From Micromussa lordhowensis (taxonomy: Eukaryota > Cnidaria > Anthozoa > Scleractinia > Lobophylliidae): 64,000 nucleotides of DNA. The notes under the pieces were generated by a model. It was not told the DNA's origin. It saw only the letters and a list, made by a program, of their open reading frames with translations, and did no database searches. The position numbers and the translations under genes are program-made. Position 1 is the stretch's first letter, and each line of letters opens with the position of its first letter. The stretch lies in NCBI GenBank assembly GCA_964020085.1, contig OZ026603.1, positions 8,622,426 through 8,686,425 on the forward strand. The letters run 5' to 3'. Positions 59,535 to 64,000 of the stretch are shown piece after piece.

Positions 59535-61693
59535 TTTAGTAAATTCTCAAACCAGGTTTTGTCGCCGATTTTTATTTCGGCCATTATAGAGGGCTGAAGT
59601 TGAAAACTTCGTGCAGAAAATTTTTAAACTTGGTGCACTATTTTCCACATGTTGTAAAACACCGGCTATTGGCTCATAGTCGGAGTTTTTAGCCAATCAA
59701 AAAGCTAGAAATGCAATAGTCGGAGCTGAGAATTTACTAATATGGAATATCTGTCGGTTGTTTAGAGTGCCGAACAGGCATGTATTTACCTATACAAGTT
59801 GTTGACTATTTTTGTACTCGGTTGCCAATAAGGAATTGAAAACGGCAGTAAATACTGTTCTTAATAACAAATGACAGCAATAACAGCAGGAAGCAAAAGC
59901 CTTTATTTAAAACATGGATGGTATATAGAATTTATCAATGAGGAAAATATCAAATATCAAAGCAGCAAAAGACTATATATATTTTTGCTGGTAAAGTTGG
60001 CTTTGTAATTTGCTCAGAAAATGGTGTTTTCAAATTAATTATTGATATTTTTTAGGAACATATGTTTGTATAAAATTGAGTTTCAAGACAAGGTAAAGCT
60101 GAAATAGTTTAGGTCTTGTGAGCCTATTTTTAAATTCATTCGAGGGAGGGTATTACCCCTCCTTAATACTAAAGATCATGAAGTCAATTTTTTGCAATGA
60201 AAATCCATTTATTGCATGCAGGTGATGTAGTATTAGGTAAATATAACATATAAAATCACATAAATACAAATTGAATACTGAATTTAAACATTTATTAGAA
60301 CATAATTGCTTTGTCACATGATACATATTAGGTAGCTGTTTTGTCAGATGAGCATATTAAAATTAAAGTTTTCAGCTTGAAGTAGAAAAGTATTGTTGAA
60401 TTTCAACAAAGCGCAGTATACCCTGTGGAAGCCTCTGTCATGTGACCTTGCCAACCATAAAAGAAGAAAAAGGACAAGCCAGAAATGGAAAGGTATGAAA
60501 AAAAATGAGCCAAATTGCCAATGTTGAGACTGGATTCTAAATGGGAATTTTAATGTTATTTGAGCGTTTTCAAAATTAAGAAGATTGGTATCGAAAACAG
60601 TGCTGGTTGGCAACTTTTCTTTCCTTTTTAATTTTTTGACTTCCCAACTGCTATTAAAACTAAGATTTGTCATTTATAGATAAAGCTCATTCTGGGACAG
60701 ATGCAGGATTTTAGAGAATGGGGTTCAAGATACGAACCACCGAAGGCACCCCCCTGTAGGGGGGTGTCTGGGGCATCCTCCCCTGGAAGATTTTTAAAAT
60801 TGAGGCCCTCGGAAATTAGATTTTCTGCACTCTGAGGCCAAGTCAGCGTATTATAATGTCTCGTATGTTTTTTACTTTAGGGTGTTCAACCGACCCCCCC
60901 CCCCCTCCCTGGGATCCGCCCCTGTCATTGGTTTAAAAAATGGCAGGGGCACTCTAAACCTTCAGCCAGGGGTGTGCCCTACCCTTCTTAAAACTAATGC
61001 CCGATTTCAGACAAAAAAATATAGGTGATTATCTTCTCATCCTGACTTTTTTTTTTGAGCGAAACTAAGTTATTTGTCGTGCGGTGTTGTATTAAATAAG
61101 GGACCACCGTATATTCGATCCAAAATCTCGTTTAAACACCCCCATTTTCTGATCTATTAATACAGTTGGGTTACCTGTGGCTTGCATTTTATACGTCTCA
61201 GTTTACTCACATACTGGTTACCAGTTGTTTACCGTATAAGGTATCGATTCTGTTTGATTGACAGAAGTCTACATCCACTGCCAAGAGAATCTTTCTTTCG
61301 GCGTCCACGTTCAAATGTCGCATTTGGCGATATAAACAGTAATCAGTCAAAGAAAATACATCTTGGAACCGTCAAAACTATATAGTAAGCACCGCTGATT
61401 TACATTTTTGTGAGCTTTTTCCTCTACTTCGTGACTGGCGTATCGTACTTCCAAAAATAACACCTTTAATCCTACAGCAACAGTTGTCTTCTAAGCTTCC
61501 GGTCTTATAAAGGTTCAAGTTCAAGTGTTTAGAACTGACGGGTTAGCTCTACAAAATTCTCTTGCTTATTTTCATTTCTCTATAAGCGACCACCAAAGAC
61601 CCCGTCGTTCTTGCACTTCGAGCTAGTAGCGAGTTGTGTCCAAATCCTCTGCACGTCGTCTTCTTCCTTTTGGAAATAAATAAAGGGGGAAAA

Positions 61694-61726
<33 letters not shown>

Positions 61727-61732
61727 GAGTAT

Positions 61733-61830
61733 TACAAGATAATTTGGTTTTATCAACTGAGTCGTTTCGAGCATTAGCCCTTCGTCGGAGCGAAAATAAC
61801 CTTATTTTAAACCACACCCAGAGGACAAAT
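61733..61830 (-). repeat. Penelope-type terminal repeat fragment with hammerhead-like core
   Basis: The minus strand reads CCGACGAAGGGCTAATGCTCGAAACG (61761-61788; stem II GGGC/GCTC), then GTTGATAAAACCAAA. This string is typical of Penelope-like terminal repeats. A second piece in plus orientation at 62400-62460 (ACGGTGGCTAATTCACATTATCAACTCAGTTGATAAAACC, given here in parts of its motif order) repeats the tail, so the pair is inverted, as in the insert at 17341-18101. Both are fragments. Confidence 0.5.
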
Positions 61831-62259
61831 CATCTCTTGTTACGTGAAAGGCGTTAAAATGTTACGATTTTTTATTTATATCATAACGGCACTATTGGTC
61901 TTAAATATCTTGGAAAGTAGAAATGTTGGCGTGAAGTCAGTCGGTGTAAAAGTAGACATTTGAGAAAAATACACTTTAAATACTGGGAGGGAAATCCAGT
62001 CATTTGAAAAACGGGGCCGGGTTGTTCAAAGCCCGATTAAGCTAACCCAGGATTAGCGAGAATTTTGATTTCAGTTTTGCAACTTTACGGAAAGGATTTC
62101 TGTTTATATTGTTTGGCATTCTTTTTTTAATTTGAATAATCTCAAACTAAACAAAAAAATAGGAAGCGAAAAACATTTTTATACAAGAAAAATCAATGCT
62201 TCGGTTAACTTTTAATCCTGGGTTAGCGTTAACCGGCTTTCGAACAACGGAGTACGGAC

Positions 62260-62333
62260 TAGCCTGAACCTCCTCTCGCTAAGTCTCTCTCCCGAGACTT
62301 AGCGAGAGGAGGAGACGGCTGAAATTCAGGCTA
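62260..62333. mobile_element. Minimal 74-bp hairpin MITE with 9-bp target duplication
   Basis: The outer ends TAGCCTGAA/TTCAGGCTA enclose a perfect 19-bp stem (62269-62287 with 62294-62312) and a 6-base loop. AGTACGGAC flanks both sides (62251-62259 and 62334-62342). Confidence 0.85.
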
Positions 62334-63231
62334 AGTACGGACACTCTCTTTCCACATTCCGTTTGGGGTTTAGGCAATCTAGGTAAGTGCGCATTTCTTT
62401 CGAATCTCTTTACGGTGGCTAATTCACATTATCAACTCAGTTGATAAAACCAAATATTATCTTTTTTCTTCATAGTTTCGTTCTTATAAGAAACAGCCGT
62501 TGCTATGGCCGTTGCCACGTAAAAAATTATATCACTGTGCACTTTCCTTAAATTTCACACTCATCTAGAGGAAAATTCGGCAAGTTCGTTACAAAATGTT
62601 GTTGACAAGAGTTTAAGGGTCTTAATGCACTTGTCATCGGCTTCCCCGAGGGGGGGGGACCCCGGGCTGATGTGGGGACTTTGCAAATTGTTCATTTCAA
62701 AGTTCTTGTATTTCCCCACCCCTGGGGGAATTTTTTCTTGCAAAGTCCCCACTATTTGGCAAAGCCAAGCACCCAACTGGCTTCCGAACTTTATTTTGGC
62801 TCTTTGGACAGTTAACAAACGCTGGGATTTTTTCTTGAATACTACCTAAGCTGCTCGCAGTCTGGTGAAAATTTCAACTTTTCTTCCCGTCCTGAATTAA
62901 ATCTATCCGGACTGATGAAGAACAAGGGAAAACACACTATCATGATGGTTTATTAAACACAACGTTCTTTTGTTTTCGGAGTACTCTGAACGGTTACTGT
63001 GATACTTCAGAAATTAAGATTCTTGTGAATATTTAAAAAAATCAACTTTGTCTATCCTTAACAATTTGTATGCTGTTCTAAATTTGTCCTGATTAATGAG
63101 TAATGTATATGGTTCGAGAAACATTATTCAAAAAGTCATTAATAATTCATAAGCACAAGAGCCTATCAAAGGCGTCAAATTGATCACGTGCATGAACCTT
63201 TATACCTGGTAAAAATGAGAACGACTACCAT

Positions 63232-63593
63232 GATCTTTATATAAAGATCACACGTAATCTTTATACAGCTATTTCAAAAAAGGTTGCTCTTTTGATCCAT
63301 GATGCATGATCCATGTTTCATAGCCTGCAGTGCATTATGGCAGCAAGCTTAGTTTAAAATATGCCTGTTAAAATATACAAATTCATCATGCGTGGTCCTC
63401 AGCGACGTTGTCAACGTTGCTTAAGTTCCCAATTATTTATTCCCTCCTTGAAATTCCCGCTCACAATACGAATCTACGTTAATGCGCCGCGTGGTATGAA
63501 ACATGGACCATGCATCACGCATCATGGATCACAGGAGCAACTTTTTTTGAAATAGCTGTATAAAGATCTCCGTGTGATCTTTATATAAAGATC
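63232..63593. mobile_element. MITE with long inverted ends, 362 bp
   Basis: GATCTTTATATAAAGATCAC starts the left arm and is mirrored at the right end. Inner matches include TATACAGCTATTTCAAAAAA and ATCCATGATGCATGATCCATG with their reverse complements. The short plus-strand frame inside (63361-63555) is incidental. Confidence 0.8.
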
Positions 63594-63613
63594 TCAATCA
63601 ATTGTTCTCAATG

Positions 63614-63748
63614 CACGCGTTTTCTCGGGTTTTCGAAGCCGCAGAAGAATTCGCATGCACGTGTTTTCTCGGGTTTTTGAAACAATAGAAAAATTCGCAG
63701 GTAGGTGTTATCGCGGATTTTTGAAGCTGTTCAAAACACTCGCAGCAC
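63614..63748. repeat. 44-bp tandem repeat, three units
   Basis: Units start at 63614, 63658 and 63702, with a partial fourth at 63746, each opening with CACGYGTTTTCTCGGGTTTT-like sequence (unit 3 is diverged) and closing with TTCGCA or CTCGCA. The period is exactly 44. Confidence 0.75.
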
Positions 63749-63810
63749 GTGTTTTATCGGGTTTAAAAACACTCGGCTACGCCTCGTGTTTTTAAACCCG
63801 ATAAAACACT
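63749..63810. repeat. Hairpin following the 44-bp array
   Basis: GTGTTTTATCGGGTTTAAAA and its reverse complement flank a CTCGGCTACGCCTCG centre. The arm is the start of the array's fourth unit, so the hairpin and the array share sequence. Confidence 0.8.
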
Positions 63811-64000
63811 GCTGCTCGTGTTTTAAACAGTACATAAAGAAATTATAAAATATCAATACTAGTGCACAATTAAAGCTTTTATTACTTAAATAAATTCATA
63901 AAAGGTAGCAAGGTCATTTTTTTCATTCAAACTCTGTATCACAGAGCAACAACATACACCTTAACACAACTCAAAGGGACGATTGTTAGATACAGCTCTA

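Larger units (their letters stand above)
57133..64000. other. Intergenic spacer downstream of ANKRD50
   Basis: No coding exon was recognised to the end of the window. ATTAAA at 57309-57314 may end the ANKRD50 mRNA. The stretch 57250-57560 repeats ACCCCTAAA and GACACCCTAA motifs seen in dispersed coral repeats. The other contents are listed separately. Confidence 0.45.

Noticed and set aside
61182..61385. 67-codon plus-strand frame
   Set aside because: No recognised features or splice partners, and it sits in repeat-rich spacer.
63614..63810. CRISPR-like array
   Set aside because: The units are directly abutting 44-bp tandem copies without unique spacers, and the genome is eukaryotic.

Overview
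This window is eukaryotic and very probably anthozoan cnidarian DNA, most like a stony coral. It is AT-rich, its genes are split by GT-AG introns, and introns and spacers are full of short inverted-repeat elements (MITEs), hairpins and broken retroelements. Its proteins are conserved animal families. The species cannot be fixed from the sequence alone.

Layout, left to right. (1) 467-3385, plus strand: the last four exons of a CRAL-TRIO (Sec14-like) lipid-binding protein, with two MITEs in an intron. (2) 8452-12453, minus: a complete two-exon furin-like proprotein convertase (PC-A, 709 aa). (3) 14.9-22.5 kb: a retroelement graveyard. It holds a zinc-ribbon exon, an RTE-like endonuclease fragment, a jockey/CR1-like reverse transcriptase interrupted by three datable insertions (one is a Penelope-like fragment with a GIY-YIG domain and hammerhead-ribozyme-like repeats), and a DIRS/Ngaro-like remnant. 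(4) 24923-31471, minus: a second, five-exon convertase (PC-B, 698 aa), paralogous to PC-A. (5) 31.5-36.1 kb: spacer with a fold-back MITE and an old reverse transcriptase tail. (6) 36187-45143, minus: a complete eight-exon USP38-type deubiquitinase (1046 aa). (7) 46.7 kb: two adjoining perfect palindromes (38 and 102 bp). (8) 47256-48.5 kb, minus: a probable small spliced membrane-protein gene that I do not recognise. (9) 50457-57132, plus: a complete four-exon ANKRD50-type NACHT/ankyrin protein (1272 aa), with an L2-like 3' end in its last intron. (10) 57.1-64 kb: spacer with hairpins, MITEs, Penelope-type fragments and a 44-bp tandem array.

The two convertases are the most distinctive content. 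Both are secreted S8 proteases with a prodomain, an intact catalytic triad and a P domain, but both carry a long acidic insertion just before the last P-domain strand. Each insertion contains a GRF-x-x-DYM motif, once in PC-A and twice in PC-B. The pair share one intron at the same codon and phase and have TATA-like boxes at matching distance, so they look like a tandem duplication followed by intron loss in PC-A and a shift of disulfide cysteines in PC-B.

Splice junctions were assigned by eye from GT/AG signals, phase continuity and family knowledge. No alignment or transcript data were available.
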